Part shown: in pieces, positions 7,973-17,024 of the stretch
How positions within the stretch are numbered: position 1 is the first letter of the stretch
How the letters are laid out: each line of letters opens with the position of its first letter
NCBI RefSeq assembly: GCF_018314255.1
Contig: NZ_CP073066.1
Span: 2,108,001 to 2,172,000 of the forward strand
Reading direction: 5' to 3'
Length of the DNA stretch: 64,000 bases
DNA from: Lentilactobacillus buchneri
Lineage (GTDB): Bacteria > Bacillota > Bacilli > Lactobacillales > Lactobacillaceae
Notes under the pieces: generated by a model
What the model was told of the DNA's origin: nothing
Databases searched by the model: none
Seen by the model: only the letters and a program-made list of their open reading frames with translations
Made by a program: the position numbers and the translations under genes

Positions 7973-9394
7973 ATGAGAATTGAGAGAGATTGCATCGGAG
8001 AAATGTTTGTACCTGATAACGTCCTTTATGGGATTCACTCACTGCGAGCGAAACACAACTTTCCAATCACCAACGAAAAAGTTGATCCAGCCATCATTCA
8101 AAGCTATCTGCAGATTAAGAAGGCCGCTGCTTTGGCTAACGAGCAGGCCGGCACCTTGGATAAAGAAAAAAGTGCTTTGATTATGGCTGCCTGCAACCAA
8201 TTGCTATTCTCAAATGACTACAGTGCCTTTATCGTGCCAGCCATCCAGGGTGGTGCCGGAACGTCAACCAATATGAACGTGAACGAGGTCGTCGCCCAGC
8301 TTGCCATGCAATTAAGCGCCCAGGGTGGAAAAGAGCCCTTGGTAATCAAGCCCAACGATGATGTTAACCAGTCACAGTCGACCAATGATACCTATCCGAC
8401 GGCAGGCAAGATGGCGATGTTAAAACGGTTGGCGCCATTGACGTCAGCTGTTTCCAGTTTGGTTGACGCCTTAACCGATAAAGCCGCAGAATATTCGTCA
8501 GCAATCAAAGTTGGTCGGACTCAGCTGCAGGATGCTGTGCCAACGACCTTTGGCAGGACCTTTACAGCTTATGCTTCAATGTTTAAACGCGATCTCTCAA
8601 GATTAAAGCACGCTCAAAAGGTTCTTTCTCAAGTCAACCTGGGCGGAACCGCGATTGGTACCGGAATTAACGCGACCGCTGAATACGAATCAGCCATTAT
8701 TCCCATTCTCAACAAATATTCTCATCTTTCGTTGCATCAAGCCGCTGATTTGGTGGACGCCACTCAAAACAGTGATGCTTTCACCACGATTTCTTCGGCC
8801 ATGAAGTCATTAGCTGCTGATTTATCCAAATTCAGCAATGACTTGCGACTACTTTCCAGTGGCCCTCAAGCCGGCCTGAACGAACTGGAGCTGCCAAAGA
8901 AGGCTGCAGGGTCCTCAATTATGCCCGGGAAAGTCAACCCAATCATCCCCGAAGTTGTTAACCAGGTGGCATTTGAAACCATCGGCAACGACGTCACGGT
9001 TACAATGGCTGCTGAGAGCGGGCAGTTGGAGTTGAATGCATTTGAACCAATCATGTTCAAGAGTATTTTGACTGGTGAGCAGCATTTGACCAAGGCAATT
9101 GAGACGCTGGTTGAAAACTGCGTCAGCGGCATCAAAGTCAATGCAGCATATTGCCGAAAGGAAGTCGAACACTCATCGATCGCGGCGACGGTGCTTTCAC
9201 CGCTGCTGGGCTATGAAAAGACGACCGCGTTGATTAAGGAAGCATTAGCCACTCAACAATCCGTCAAAGCACTCGTCAAACAAAAGCAGCTGCTCCCGGA
9301 TTCATTGGTCGATAGTCTCTTCACGCCAGAAGTTTTGACGAATGTTCGCAGAGTCAAGAAAGAAAAGTCTGCTGCCGGTTCAAATTTAAATTAA
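7973..9394 (+). CDS. aspA: Aspartate ammonia-lyase
   Basis: 473 residues, the usual length. It converts aspartate to fumarate and ammonia, reversibly, in the cytoplasm as a tetramer. The superfamily signature GSSIMPGKVNP is present (about residues 313-323, mobile-loop Ser). The substrate loop reads GGAGTSTNMNVNEV, the aspartase form rather than the fumarase form (GSGTQSNMN). SQSTNDTYPT and GRTQLQDAVPTTFG fit the other active-site segments. A fumarase reading is therefore less likely. The gene stands alone behind a promoter with two palindromes. With the PEP carboxylase at 29128 the cell could make oxaloacetate and interconvert aspartate and fumarate. Confidence 0.92.
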   Translation: MRIERDCIGEMFVPDNVLYGIHSLRAKHNFPITNEKVDPAIIQSYLQIKKAAALANEQAGTLDKEKSALIMAACNQLLFSNDYSAFIVPAIQGGAGTSTNMNVNEVVAQLAMQLSAQGGKEPLVIKPNDDVNQSQSTNDTYPTAGKMAMLKRLAPLTSAVSSLVDALTDKAAEYSSAIKVGRTQLQDAVPTTFGRTFTAYASMFKRDLSRLKHAQKVLSQVNLGGTAIGTGINATAEYESAIIPILNKYSHLSLHQAADLVDATQNSDAFTTISSAMKSLAADLSKFSNDLRLLSSGPQAGLNELELPKKAAGSSIMPGKVNPIIPEVVNQVAFETIGNDVTVTMAAESGQLELNAFEPIMFKSILTGEQHLTKAIETLVENCVSGIKVNAAYCRKEVEHSSIAATVLSPLLGYEKTTALIKEALATQQSVKALVKQKQLLPDSLVDSLFTPEVLTNVRRVKKEKSAAGSNLN

Positions 9395-9531
9395 CCACGT
9401 TTCACCGAAAGTCAGCCTGATGAGGGGGGGCTTTTTCTTTTTGACCAAAACAGAATCATCACCACGCTCTCCAATCGCGATATAATTGAGTTGGTTAGGT
9501 CAACAATTTGAAAAATTGGGGTGATTTGACA

Positions 9532-12327
9532 ATGAAACAGAATAAATCAACGCTGATTGACGATGATGCCAAGGCTGATCCCACTGATTTGATGAACCAG
9601 TTTCAAACCAGTAATGGTGGTCTCTCGCAGGCAGAAGCCGAGAAGCGTTTAGGAAAATATGGACCAAATACGATTCGACAGGGCAAACGAAAGTCCGAAG
9701 TGTTAATCTTTTTGGAAAACTTTACCTCTTTGATGGCGATTCTTTTGTGGGTATCCGGTGTGATCGCCATGTTTGCCGGCATGCTGGAACTTGGAATTGC
9801 CATTTGGGCGGTTAACGTCATCAATGGTTGCTTTTCATATTGGCAGCAGCACGCCGCTCAAAAGGCAACCGACTCATTGAAGAAAATGCTGCCATCTTAT
9901 GTTAAGGTCCGTCGGGATGGCAAGTCTCAGCAGATTAAAGTTGAACAGCTGGTGCCTGGCGATATTTTTGATATTCAAGCGGGGGATTCAATTCCTGCTG
10001 ACGCCAGGGTGTTTAATGCTGCCAACCTCCAAGTTGACGAATCTTCTTTGACTGGTGAATCGGTACCGGTTGAAAAGCATGACGCTTACCAACACGGCGA
10101 TGGCGAATTTGCTCAACAGAACATCGTCTTTGCTGGGACCATTTGTACCAGCGGCACTGCGACAGCTCTCTGCTTGGCAACCGGAATGGATACTGAGTTC
10201 GGCCGCATTGCCACGTTAACTGAGTCACAGAAAAAGACCGTCTATCCATTGGAACGGGAGCTCAATCATTTAACCCGGCAACTAACGATTATTGCGATTA
10301 TGATTGGCGTTGCCTTTTTCCTGCTGGCAATTTTCTTCGTTAAATATCCGGTGACCAAGTCTTTCATTTTTGCATTAGGGATGATTGTCGCCTTTATCCC
10401 AGAAGGGCTTTTGCCGACGGTAACTTTATCGTTGGCGCAGGGCACCCAACGAATGGCGAAAAAACATGCACTGCTCAAAAACCTGAGTAGTGTCGAAACG
10501 TTGGGACAGACGACGGTTATCTGCTCCGATAAGACTGGCACGCTGACCCAAAATCAAATGACTATCAACCATCTGTGGCTGCCAAGTCAAGAATACGACG
10601 CCACTGGAACCGGGTACGTCACCAATGGGCAGATTCAGTTAAATGGCCACCAGGTTGATCTGGCAGGACAGCCTGACCTCGAGAAGCTGTTGATTAATGC
10701 AACCATCAATAATGATACCGAGGTTACTGAAGGTAAAGCCGGTGAAAAATCAAAAATTCTCGGAACTCCAACCGAGGCCGGCTTAGTGATCCTGTCACGC
10801 AAAGCAGGGATTGATGCCGCCGCCGAACGCCAAAAGTTTCCCAGATTAAAAGAATTACCGTTTGATTCTGGCCGTAAATTGATGTCGGTCATCACTAAAA
10901 ATGCGGACGGTAAGTTGGTCATCAATACCAAAGGGGCGTTAGGCAGTGAATTAAACGTTTGTGACCGGATCTTAGATAATGGTCATATTCGACCTTTAAC
11001 GGCTGATGATCAGGCTAAAATTATGCAGGTAAATGAAAATTACGCCAAACAAGGCTTAAGAACCCTGGCGTTTTCGTATCGGGTGGTGGATGAAAATGAT
11101 CCACTAAGTCAGCAGTCACTTGAAAGCTGCACGATTGAAAGTGCTGAGAAGCAGATGGTCTTCATTGGGCTGGCAATGATGTCAGATCCGCCACGACCAG
11201 AGATCTTTGATGCTGTTCGCAATTGTCGACGGGCCAACATTCGGATCATCATGGTTACCGGTGATAGCCCGACGACTGCCAAAAGTATTGCCACTAAGAT
11301 TGGCATTACTTCGGACAAGGTCAGAGTCATTTCCGGCGCCGAACTGGATAAGATGTCTGATGCCGAGCTGCAGGAAGCCGTCAAAGGGGAAGTCATTTTT
11401 GCCCGGGTTGCACCGGAACATAAATTTAGGATTGTTTCCATGTGCCAGAAAAATGGTGACGTGGTGGCTTCAACCGGCGATGGCGTCAATGACGCGCCAG
11501 CACTCAAACGTGCGGATATCGGCATTGCGATGGGAGTGACTGGAACCGACGTTGCAAAAGACGCTGCCGATATGATTTTGACCGATGATAACTTTGCCTC
11601 GATTGTCAGCGCGATCGAAGAAGGTCGGGCCGTTTACAGCAATTTGCAGAAGTTCCTTCTATATATACTCACTAGTAATGTTCCCGAAGCCGCTCCATCG
11701 GTCATCTTCTTGTTGACCCGTGGACTGGTGCCATTACCGTTGACGGTTATGCAAATTTTGACGGTTGATTTGGGAACTGATTTACTGCCGGCATTGGGAC
11801 TGGGAACCGAGAAAGCCGAGCCAGGCATCATGGATCAGCCGCCCCGTCCATTGAACAGTCACTTGTTGAACCGATCAATTATCTGGAAAGCCTTTGGTTG
11901 GTACGGCTTGATTGCCTCGGCAATTTCGACGTTTGCCTACTTCTTTGTCAACCACGTCAATGGCTGGCCTCAAGTACCCTTGGCCGGATCTGGTTTGGTA
12001 TACGCGGAAGCGACGACGATTACATTGGCAGCCATTGTCTTCTCCCAGATTGCAGCGGCGATGAACTGCCGAACGCAGATTTCATCAGTCTTTTCAATTG
12101 GATTATTTAGCAATCACCGCATTCTTTTGGGGATCGTCGTGGAAGTTGTCTTAGTCGCACTGTTGATGTATGTTCCATTTCTCCAGGGCGTCTTCAACAC
12201 CGGACCGCTAAACGTCACAGAATGGGGCTTCTTATTCTGCATTCCGGTGCCGATCTTCCTGGTTGAAGAGCTGCGGAAATATGTGGTTCGCCAGATTAAA
12301 AAGCGACGGGCGAAGATTTCAGTCTGA
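9532..12327 (+). CDS. P-type ATPase, Na,K-ATPase-like (P2) cation pump
   Basis: 931 residues with all P-type parts. These are the actuator loop (DESSLTGESVPVEK), the helix-4 motif FIPEGLLPTV, the phosphorylation site SDKTGTLT (Asp about 333), the hinge MVTGDSPTTAKSIA and TGDGVNDAPAL. The segments PEGLLPTVTLSLAQGTQRMAKK, SSVETLGQTTVICSD and LTVDLGTDLLPALGLG resemble animal Na,K- and H,K-ATPases more than SERCA-type calcium pumps. The ion is therefore more likely monovalent (Na+, K+ or H+), but this is inference. No beta-subunit gene is near. The ATG at 9532 follows GGGGTGATTTGACA; a TTG at 9508 lacks a site. The marR operon follows 64 bases later. Confidence 0.88.
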   Translation: MKQNKSTLIDDDAKADPTDLMNQFQTSNGGLSQAEAEKRLGKYGPNTIRQGKRKSEVLIFLENFTSLMAILLWVSGVIAMFAGMLELGIAIWAVNVINGCFSYWQQHAAQKATDSLKKMLPSYVKVRRDGKSQQIKVEQLVPGDIFDIQAGDSIPADARVFNAANLQVDESSLTGESVPVEKHDAYQHGDGEFAQQNIVFAGTICTSGTATALCLATGMDTEFGRIATLTESQKKTVYPLERELNHLTRQLTIIAIMIGVAFFLLAIFFVKYPVTKSFIFALGMIVAFIPEGLLPTVTLSLAQGTQRMAKKHALLKNLSSVETLGQTTVICSDKTGTLTQNQMTINHLWLPSQEYDATGTGYVTNGQIQLNGHQVDLAGQPDLEKLLINATINNDTEVTEGKAGEKSKILGTPTEAGLVILSRKAGIDAAAERQKFPRLKELPFDSGRKLMSVITKNADGKLVINTKGALGSELNVCDRILDNGHIRPLTADDQAKIMQVNENYAKQGLRTLAFSYRVVDENDPLSQQSLESCTIESAEKQMVFIGLAMMSDPPRPEIFDAVRNCRRANIRIIMVTGDSPTTAKSIATKIGITSDKVRVISGAELDKMSDAELQEAVKGEVIFARVAPEHKFRIVSMCQKNGDVVASTGDGVNDAPALKRADIGIAMGVTGTDVAKDAADMILTDDNFASIVSAIEEGRAVYSNLQKFLLYILTSNVPEAAPSVIFLLTRGLVPLPLTVMQILTVDLGTDLLPALGLGTEKAEPGIMDQPPRPLNSHLLNRSIIWKAFGWYGLIASAISTFAYFFVNHVNGWPQVPLAGSGLVYAEATTITLAAIVFSQIAAAMNCRTQISSVFSIGLFSNHRILLGIVVEVVLVALLMYVPFLQGVFNTGPLNVTEWGFLFCIPVPIFLVEELRKYVVRQIKKRRAKISV

Positions 12328-12333
12328 TAATAA

Positions 12334-12372
12334 TGTTGCATTTACAACAAAAATAGTTTAGAATCAATTCTA
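12334..12372 (+). promoter_or_regulatory. Promoter and candidate MarR operator
   Basis: TTGCAT (12336-12341) and TAGAAT (12359-12364) are 17 bases apart. The -10 is part of a perfect palindrome TAGAATCAATTCTA (12359-12372). The -35 is part of another, TGTTG-N6-CAACA (12334-12349). A MarR protein is encoded 19 bases downstream, so autorepression is likely. Confidence 0.55.
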
Positions 12373-12391
12373 TCAAGAAAGGGCTGATTAA

Positions 12392-12844
12392 GTGGCAGAG
12401 ATTTTACGACCCATCGGTGCGATTGCCAGAGCCTTGGATTCAATTGCCAACGTTGAATTTAAACGGTTTGATCTTACCAAGGGCCAGTATTTATATTTGG
12501 CCCGGATTTGTGAGCACCCCGGGATTTTTCAAGACCAATTGGCAGAAATGATCAAGGTCGACCGAACCACGGCTGCCCGAGCAATTGATAAGCTGGCGGC
12601 AAAGGACTTTGTGGTTAAACGGCCTGATTCGACCAACCAAAAGATTCGGCGCTTGTTTCCGACAGAAAAAGGACAGGCGACCTATCCGAATATTTTGCGG
12701 GAGAATCAGTATTCCAACCAGGTGGCGCTAAAGTCCATCACCGACGATGAGGCCGACCAACTGGAACGCCTTTTGCATAAAGTTAGTGCCAACATTGACG
12801 ATGACTGGCATTATGTTAAAAAAGGCAATCTTAGAAAGTATTGA
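12392..12844 (+). CDS. MarR-family transcriptional regulator
   Basis: 150 residues beginning at a GTG after AAAGGG. The winged helix is clear: LTKGQYLYLARICEHPGIFQDQLAEM followed by the recognition helix KVDRTTAARAIDKLAAKDFV and the wing RPDSTNQKIRRLFPTEKG. Dimerising helices lie at both ends. It heads an operon with a GNAT acetyltransferase (10-base gap) and a B3/B4-domain protein (4-base overlap), and probably controls them and itself through the palindrome over its -10. The effector is unknown. Confidence 0.88.
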   Translation: MAEILRPIGAIARALDSIANVEFKRFDLTKGQYLYLARICEHPGIFQDQLAEMIKVDRTTAARAIDKLAAKDFVVKRPDSTNQKIRRLFPTEKGQATYPNILRENQYSNQVALKSITDDEADQLERLLHKVSANIDDDWHYVKKGNLRKY

Positions 12845-12854
12845 GGATGAACTT

Positions 12855-13391
12855 GTGACAATTGTGATTAGAAAATGTACTTTGGCAGATCTTTCAGAAC
12901 TGCAGCAGATCAGCAGAGAGACTTTTGCTGACACGTTTGGTCCGGAAAATAGTCCTGCCAACGTGAATCAGTATTTGGATGAATCGTATAATCTTGACCG
13001 GCTCAAACAAGAACTCACCGATGCGGATTCCGATTTCTTTTTCGCCTTGGTGGATGGCCAAGTAGCCGGTTATTTGAAGGTCAACGTCGGCAATGCCCAG
13101 ACAGAAGCGATGGGCAACCATGCCTTGGAAGTTCAACGCATCTATATTAAGCCAGCTTTCAAACGGCAGGGAATCGGATCGAAATTGATGGCTCAAGCAT
13201 TGGCGGTGGCAAAAGATAAACACCGTTCGACTGTTTGGCTGGGCGTTTGGGAGCATAATCTTGTCGCTCAACAGTTATATCAAAAATTTGGTTTCAAACA
13301 AACTGGCGATCATGTCTTCACGCTGGGCGAGAGCCGCCAACGCGACCTCATTATGAGCCGAACAATTGAAGGAGAGAGCCAGCATTCATGA
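12855..13391 (+). CDS. GNAT-family N-acetyltransferase
   Basis: 178 residues from a GTG at 12855 preceded by GAGGATG. The GNAT fold is visible: a start of the form IVIRKCTLADLSELQQI, the beta-4/alpha-3 acetyl-CoA site LEVQRIYIKPAFKRQGIGSKL (Q-x-x-G-x-G/A type) and the end motif NLVAQQLYQKFGFKQTG. Proteins of this subtype acetylate small amines or peptides; the substrate is not predictable. It is second in the marR operon, and its stop overlaps the next start by four bases, indicating translational coupling. Confidence 0.87.
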   Translation: MTIVIRKCTLADLSELQQISRETFADTFGPENSPANVNQYLDESYNLDRLKQELTDADSDFFFALVDGQVAGYLKVNVGNAQTEAMGNHALEVQRIYIKPAFKRQGIGSKLMAQALAVAKDKHRSTVWLGVWEHNLVAQQLYQKFGFKQTGDHVFTLGESRQRDLIMSRTIEGESQHS

Positions 13392-14104
13392 AAAAATTCA
13401 TTTTAGATCCCAAAACCATCGAATTATTTCCAGACATCCATATTGACGTGATGACCTTACATGGCATCGATAATCACGTGAATGAAAAGGACGACCCGTA
13501 TTTCCAGAAACTCCTGGATGAGGGCACCGAGGCGGCCGAACAATTTATCACCGTCGACCCATTCCGTGATAATCCGGTGGTTGCCGAGTGGCGGGAAGCA
13601 TTCCGGAAGTTTAAAACCAAGAAGGGCGCCCGCTCAACGATTGAGGCCTTATTAAAACGGGTCAGTCACGGAAAACGATTTTCACCGATTGCACCGTTAG
13701 TCGATATTTATAACAGCCAATCACTGAAGTACGGAGTCTCCGTTGGTGGTGAAAACGTCGACGCCATTGCTGGGGACATGCACCTGGGAGAAGCCAAGGG
13801 TGGCGAATCCTTCCTGCCATACGGTGAGACCGAAGATATGCCGGCTTTACCCGGTGAGATTTGTTATATGGACGATAAAGGCGCAGTTTGTCGTTGCTTT
13901 AACTGGCGCGAAAATCAGCGGACTGAATTGACCGAGGACACCACCAATCCGATCATCGATATTGAATCGATTAATGAGGATCAGTCGGCCCGCTCAGATG
14001 TTGCCATCAGAGAAATTCAACGTCTCTGCAAAGAATATTTTGGAGTTGTTGGTCAGCTTCAACAATTGAATGCTGAAAATCCTGAGATTGTCATTGCTAA
14101 ATAA
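13388..14104 (+). CDS. B3/B4 (PheT-like) domain protein
   Basis: 238 residues carrying the B3/B4 domain that in PheT forms the tRNA-editing region of phenylalanyl-tRNA synthetase beta. Here it is free-standing: there is no catalytic synthetase domain. Features include RKFKTKKGARSTIEALLKR, PIAPLVDIYNSQSLKYGVSVGGENV and the acidic GEICYMDDKGAVCRCFNWRE. Free B3/B4 proteins may hydrolyse mischarged tRNA or bind amino acids, but this is not proven. Last gene of the marR operon, ended by the terminator at 14110. Confidence 0.85.
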   Translation: MKKFILDPKTIELFPDIHIDVMTLHGIDNHVNEKDDPYFQKLLDEGTEAAEQFITVDPFRDNPVVAEWREAFRKFKTKKGARSTIEALLKRVSHGKRFSPIAPLVDIYNSQSLKYGVSVGGENVDAIAGDMHLGEAKGGESFLPYGETEDMPALPGEICYMDDKGAVCRCFNWRENQRTELTEDTTNPIIDIESINEDQSARSDVAIREIQRLCKEYFGVVGQLQQLNAENPEIVIAK

Positions 14105-14109
14105 ATTCA

Positions 14110-14160
14110 AAAGGCGGTTATCACATTCCCTTGCTTGGGGATGTGACAACCGCCTTTAAT
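14110..14160. terminator. Shared terminator of the marR operon and zinc-ribbon gene
   Basis: AAAGGCGGTTATCACATTCCC pairs with the complementary arm ending AACCGCCTTT. T-rich sequence follows on the plus strand, and A residues precede it for the minus strand. It sits between convergent genes. Confidence 0.85.
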
Positions 14161-14173
14161 TTTGGTTCCGAGC

Positions 14174-14758
14174 TTATTTGTGATACTTGTCGGCAATATT
14201 ATACTTAATATCACCGCTATCAACTTTCAGCAAAACTTTCTTTTTATCATGCTTATCAATTACTTTGAACTTAGCGTAGGCCTGATTAGCGTAAACCTTG
14301 TGGAAAGCCTTCGAACGGTTACGCGAGCGATTAACCAAATAGTTCCACTTATCGGGCTTACCAGCCTTGAGTTCTTTGACTGCTTGGCTGTTCTGACTGA
14401 CCTTGATGGTAACGCCCTTGTTCTTATCGGCTTCAACGGATGGTTTCTTGCCGTAGGGCGTCTTATCTTGGGCATTGAACAGATACTGGTTCAGTTCACG
14501 AGCCACCGTTTTATGACCCGGGCCATCCTGTAGGGTGAATAGACTGCCGACAAAATAAATGACGAGCGCGGCAGCAACCAGTGAGATAAACTTGCCAACC
14601 GGTTTTTGGTACCACTTCATAAATTGTTCAACATCTTTATTCTGAACTTCATCTTCTTCAAGCCATGGCTGCTTGGCGCCACAGTATGGACAAAAGTTTG
14701 AGTATGCCGGGATGGTTTTCCCACACATGACACAGGACTTAGTCTTTTCTTCAGACAT
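14174..14758 (-). CDS. Zinc-ribbon membrane protein of unknown function
   Basis: 194 residues. Two CxxC pairs (CVMCGK and CPYCGA) form an N-terminal zinc ribbon. A single helix follows (FISLVAAALVIYFVGSLFTL, about residues 58-77), then a basic extracytoplasmic domain of about 115 residues with no recognisable motif. GGAGG lies just before the ATG. The gene at 36448-37332 has the same plan (zinc ribbon, helix, outer domain) with a different outer part. Such proteins are common in lactobacilli and unassigned. Confidence 0.75.
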   Translation of the reverse strand: MSEEKTKSCVMCGKTIPAYSNFCPYCGAKQPWLEEDEVQNKDVEQFMKWYQKPVGKFISLVAAALVIYFVGSLFTLQDGPGHKTVARELNQYLFNAQDKTPYGKKPSVEADKNKGVTIKVSQNSQAVKELKAGKPDKWNYLVNRSRNRSKAFHKVYANQAYAKFKVIDKHDKKKVLLKVDSGDIKYNIADKYHK

Positions 14759-14851
14759 TTCTCATGCTCCTCCAATATGTACCTTTGCGAATATACCAAT
14801 TAATTATAGCAAAGATTTGCTTGGTGGGAACAGGTAAGTGCAAAATTATCG

Positions 14852-15478
14852 TTAATTAGGCAGGTGTTTATCGATAAATTCTTTCACCGGCAGCCGGAAA
14901 TCGAGGTAATATTTCTCAAGATCCTCTCTAGACCAATTCCACCAGGCAATTTTTTCCATATCGGTTTTAATTTCGTCAGGGAAACGATCCTTAATTGGTT
15001 TGGCAGGGATGCCGCCGACGATGGTGTAGGGCTCCACGTCTTTGGTCACCACGGCACCTGAACCAATAACGGCACCATCACCAACTGTCACGCCAGCTTG
15101 GATGATCACGCCGTGGCCAATCCAGACATCGTTGCCGATGGTTGTCCGCAGGTGGGTTCTTTTTTCCAAGAATTCGGTGTCTGGATGATCGAAACCGTAA
15201 GCGCCGCCGTTATAGGCAAAGATGTGTTGGGCAGGCCGGTCGTAGGGATGATTGGTCGGTCCGATTCGAATCATCGCTGCCATACTGATGAACTTTTTCA
15301 AGTCACTGTTTTGAATAAAACAATATTGGCCGGTGTAGGTATAATCACCAATTGAACTATTATCGATTAAATTGCTGCTTCCTATTTCCACCCATTCCCC
15401 GAATGTAGTATTCTTGGTTTGAGTCATTTTTCCAATCGTTGGTTTATCTTTTGACAACTTTACAAAATCAATATGCAT
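14852..15478 (-). CDS. Hexapeptide-repeat (CatB-type) O-acetyltransferase
   Basis: 208 residues of the xenobiotic/CatB acetyltransferase type. A left-handed beta-helix is shown by hexads such as [37 protein letters not shown], with the tail [19 protein letters not shown]. The insertion around residues 70-95 ([16 protein letters not shown]) contains the conserved 'N-H-P' region that supplies the catalytic His in this family. Phosphonate-cluster hexapeptide transferases look similar, so the acceptor (drug, sugar or other hydroxyl compound) is open. It is divergent from the SerA-like gene. Confidence 0.85.
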   Translation of the reverse strand: MHIDFVKLSKDKPTIGKMTQTKNTTFGEWVEIGSSNLIDNSSIGDYTYTGQYCFIQNSDLKKFISMAAMIRIGPTNHPYDRPAQHIFAYNGGAYGFDHPDTEFLEKRTHLRTTIGNDVWIGHGVIIQAGVTVGDGAVIGSGAVVTKDVEPYTIVGGIPAKPIKDRFPDEIKTDMEKIAWWNWSREDLEKYYLDFRLPVKEFIDKHLPN

Positions 15479-15559
15479 ACGACCAACCTCTTTCTCAAAA
15501 TAATTTCTAAAAACTATTATAATATGTTTTCACACTATTTAGTTAAAAGGAGCTTACAA

Positions 15560-16738
15560 ATGTTTGAAGTAAAGACTATTGATCGGTTTGACCTGACCGA
15601 TTTTGCTGGAGACGTCTTTCGTACCTCCAACACCGATACCCCGGATGCCATTTTAGTGCGGAGTTCCAAGGTTGATGATAGCTTGATATCCAAGCGATTG
15701 CTGCTGATCGCCCGTTCCGGGACTGGCACGAACACGATTAACGTCGATGCGGCAACCGCCAACGGGACTGCCGTTTTCAACACGCCGGGGGTTAACGCCA
15801 ACGCCGTCAAAGAGCTCATTATTCAAAACCTTTTCAGATGTCTGCGTCCGCTGAATGGTGCCGTTCAAATGATGCAGCAGCTCAAAGTTGCCCCGGGTGA
15901 GGATTTGCAGGCCGCTGCCGAAGCCAAACGGGGCGATTTTATTGGCGAGGAACTTTATGGACGGACACTTGGGATCCTTGGCTTGGGAACGATCGGCCAG
16001 CGGTTGGCGGATGCCTGCTACCACATGGGGATGCAGATTATCGGCTATAACCGCAGCTTCAAGAATCTACGTCACGTCCAGCAATTGGATACCATTGATG
16101 AAGTGTTGGAGCAGGCCGATTTTGTGGTGATTTTACTCCCGCTGACCGATCAAACCAACCAGCTGTTGTCTACCAAGCAATTTGAAATGATGAAGGATAG
16201 CGCTTATCTGCTGAATTTTGGCCGCGGCGAGATTGTCGATAATCAGGCGGTGGTCTCGGCCTTGAATCATAACGAGTTTGCCGGTTACGTGTGTGACTTT
16301 CCGAAAACGGAACTCCAGGATCATCCAAAGATTACTCTGCTGCCACATTTAGGCGGCAATACGATTGAGGCGCTGACCCATTCTGCGAACTTGATTTTGC
16401 AGAACCTGCTGGACTTTTTGGAATATGGCACCGTCAGAAGCTCGGTCAACTTTCCCCGGGTTGATTTGCCGTTCATGAGTAATCAACGGCTGACGTTTTT
16501 CTTCCACGCCAGAGACACATTCTGGGTGGATGTTGCCGGTATTATGAGTCGCTATGACTTGCCGGTTCAAGAAATGATGGGAAACACCATGGACGGTTAT
16601 GGCTATACGATTGTGAATACCGATTTGGCGGAAATCACGCAGCAACAAACACAGACTTTGTTAAATGAACTTAATCAGATTGACGGGATGATTCGGGTCA
16701 GGTTGTTGAACAACCCAACCCAGGGAGAATGGCAGTAA
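15560..16738 (+). CDS. D-3-phosphoglycerate dehydrogenase family protein
   Basis: 392 residues from an ATG at 15560, after AAAAGGAGCTTACAA. It has the D-2-hydroxyacid dehydrogenase fold: substrate domain start with ARSGTGTNTINVDAA, NAD site LGILGLGTIGQRLADAC, LLPLTDQTNQLLS, FGRGEIVDNQAVVSAL with the catalytic Arg, and LLPHLGGNTIEA with the catalytic His. A C-terminal ACT-like end (VDVAGIMSRYDLPVQEM) agrees with SerA, the first step of serine synthesis. No serC or serB lies beside it, so another 2-hydroxyacid is possible. Confidence 0.82.
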   Translation: MFEVKTIDRFDLTDFAGDVFRTSNTDTPDAILVRSSKVDDSLISKRLLLIARSGTGTNTINVDAATANGTAVFNTPGVNANAVKELIIQNLFRCLRPLNGAVQMMQQLKVAPGEDLQAAAEAKRGDFIGEELYGRTLGILGLGTIGQRLADACYHMGMQIIGYNRSFKNLRHVQQLDTIDEVLEQADFVVILLPLTDQTNQLLSTKQFEMMKDSAYLLNFGRGEIVDNQAVVSALNHNEFAGYVCDFPKTELQDHPKITLLPHLGGNTIEALTHSANLILQNLLDFLEYGTVRSSVNFPRVDLPFMSNQRLTFFFHARDTFWVDVAGIMSRYDLPVQEMMGNTMDGYGYTIVNTDLAEITQQQTQTLLNELNQIDGMIRVRLLNNPTQGEWQ

Positions 16739-16853
16739 ACTTTAGTAAGTGTTTCACAACCTTCGAATTTTTTTGAAATTATGAGACTGAAAGTGGGAGT
16801 ACGGGTCTCGTGATTTGACGAGCTCGTTTCACAAATAAAAAGCAAAAGAAGTA

Positions 16854-16902
16854 TTGAAATTAATTTTCAGCCGCCTATAATAAGCATTGTAAGCGGTTGT
16901 TA
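16854..16902 (+). promoter_or_regulatory. Promoter of the alcohol dehydrogenase gene with cre-like site
   Basis: TTGAAA (16854-16859) and TATAAT (16876-16881) are 16 bases apart. TTGTAAGCGGTTGTTA at 16887-16902, over the expected transcription start, partly matches the CcpA catabolite-repression consensus (TTGTAARCG then a weaker half). It suggests repression while good sugars last. Confidence 0.5.
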
Positions 16903-16908
16903 GTTGAA

Positions 16909-16970
16909 AAAAGCAAATGATTAATTCACATATTCGCACTCATTTAAGCGCTGGATAATCATTTGCTTTT
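16909..16970 (+). promoter_or_regulatory. Large hairpin in the alcohol dehydrogenase leader
   Basis: AAAAGCAAATGATTA (16909-16923) pairs perfectly with TAATCATTTGCTTTT (16956-16970) around a 32-base loop. It lies between the probable promoter and the ATG at 17025. It may be a leader attenuator, an RNA-stabilising hairpin, or the terminator of the upstream serA-like gene. Confidence 0.55.
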
Positions 16971-17024
16971 CTGTTGTTTGCAATTGCTCACTAAATAACA
17001 AATATAGTATTTGGAGATGTGATT

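Noticed and set aside
9395..9440. Terminator after aspA (AGCC...GGGCT with T run)
   Set aside because: The stem is only four or five pairs within a G run; too weak to list as a feature.
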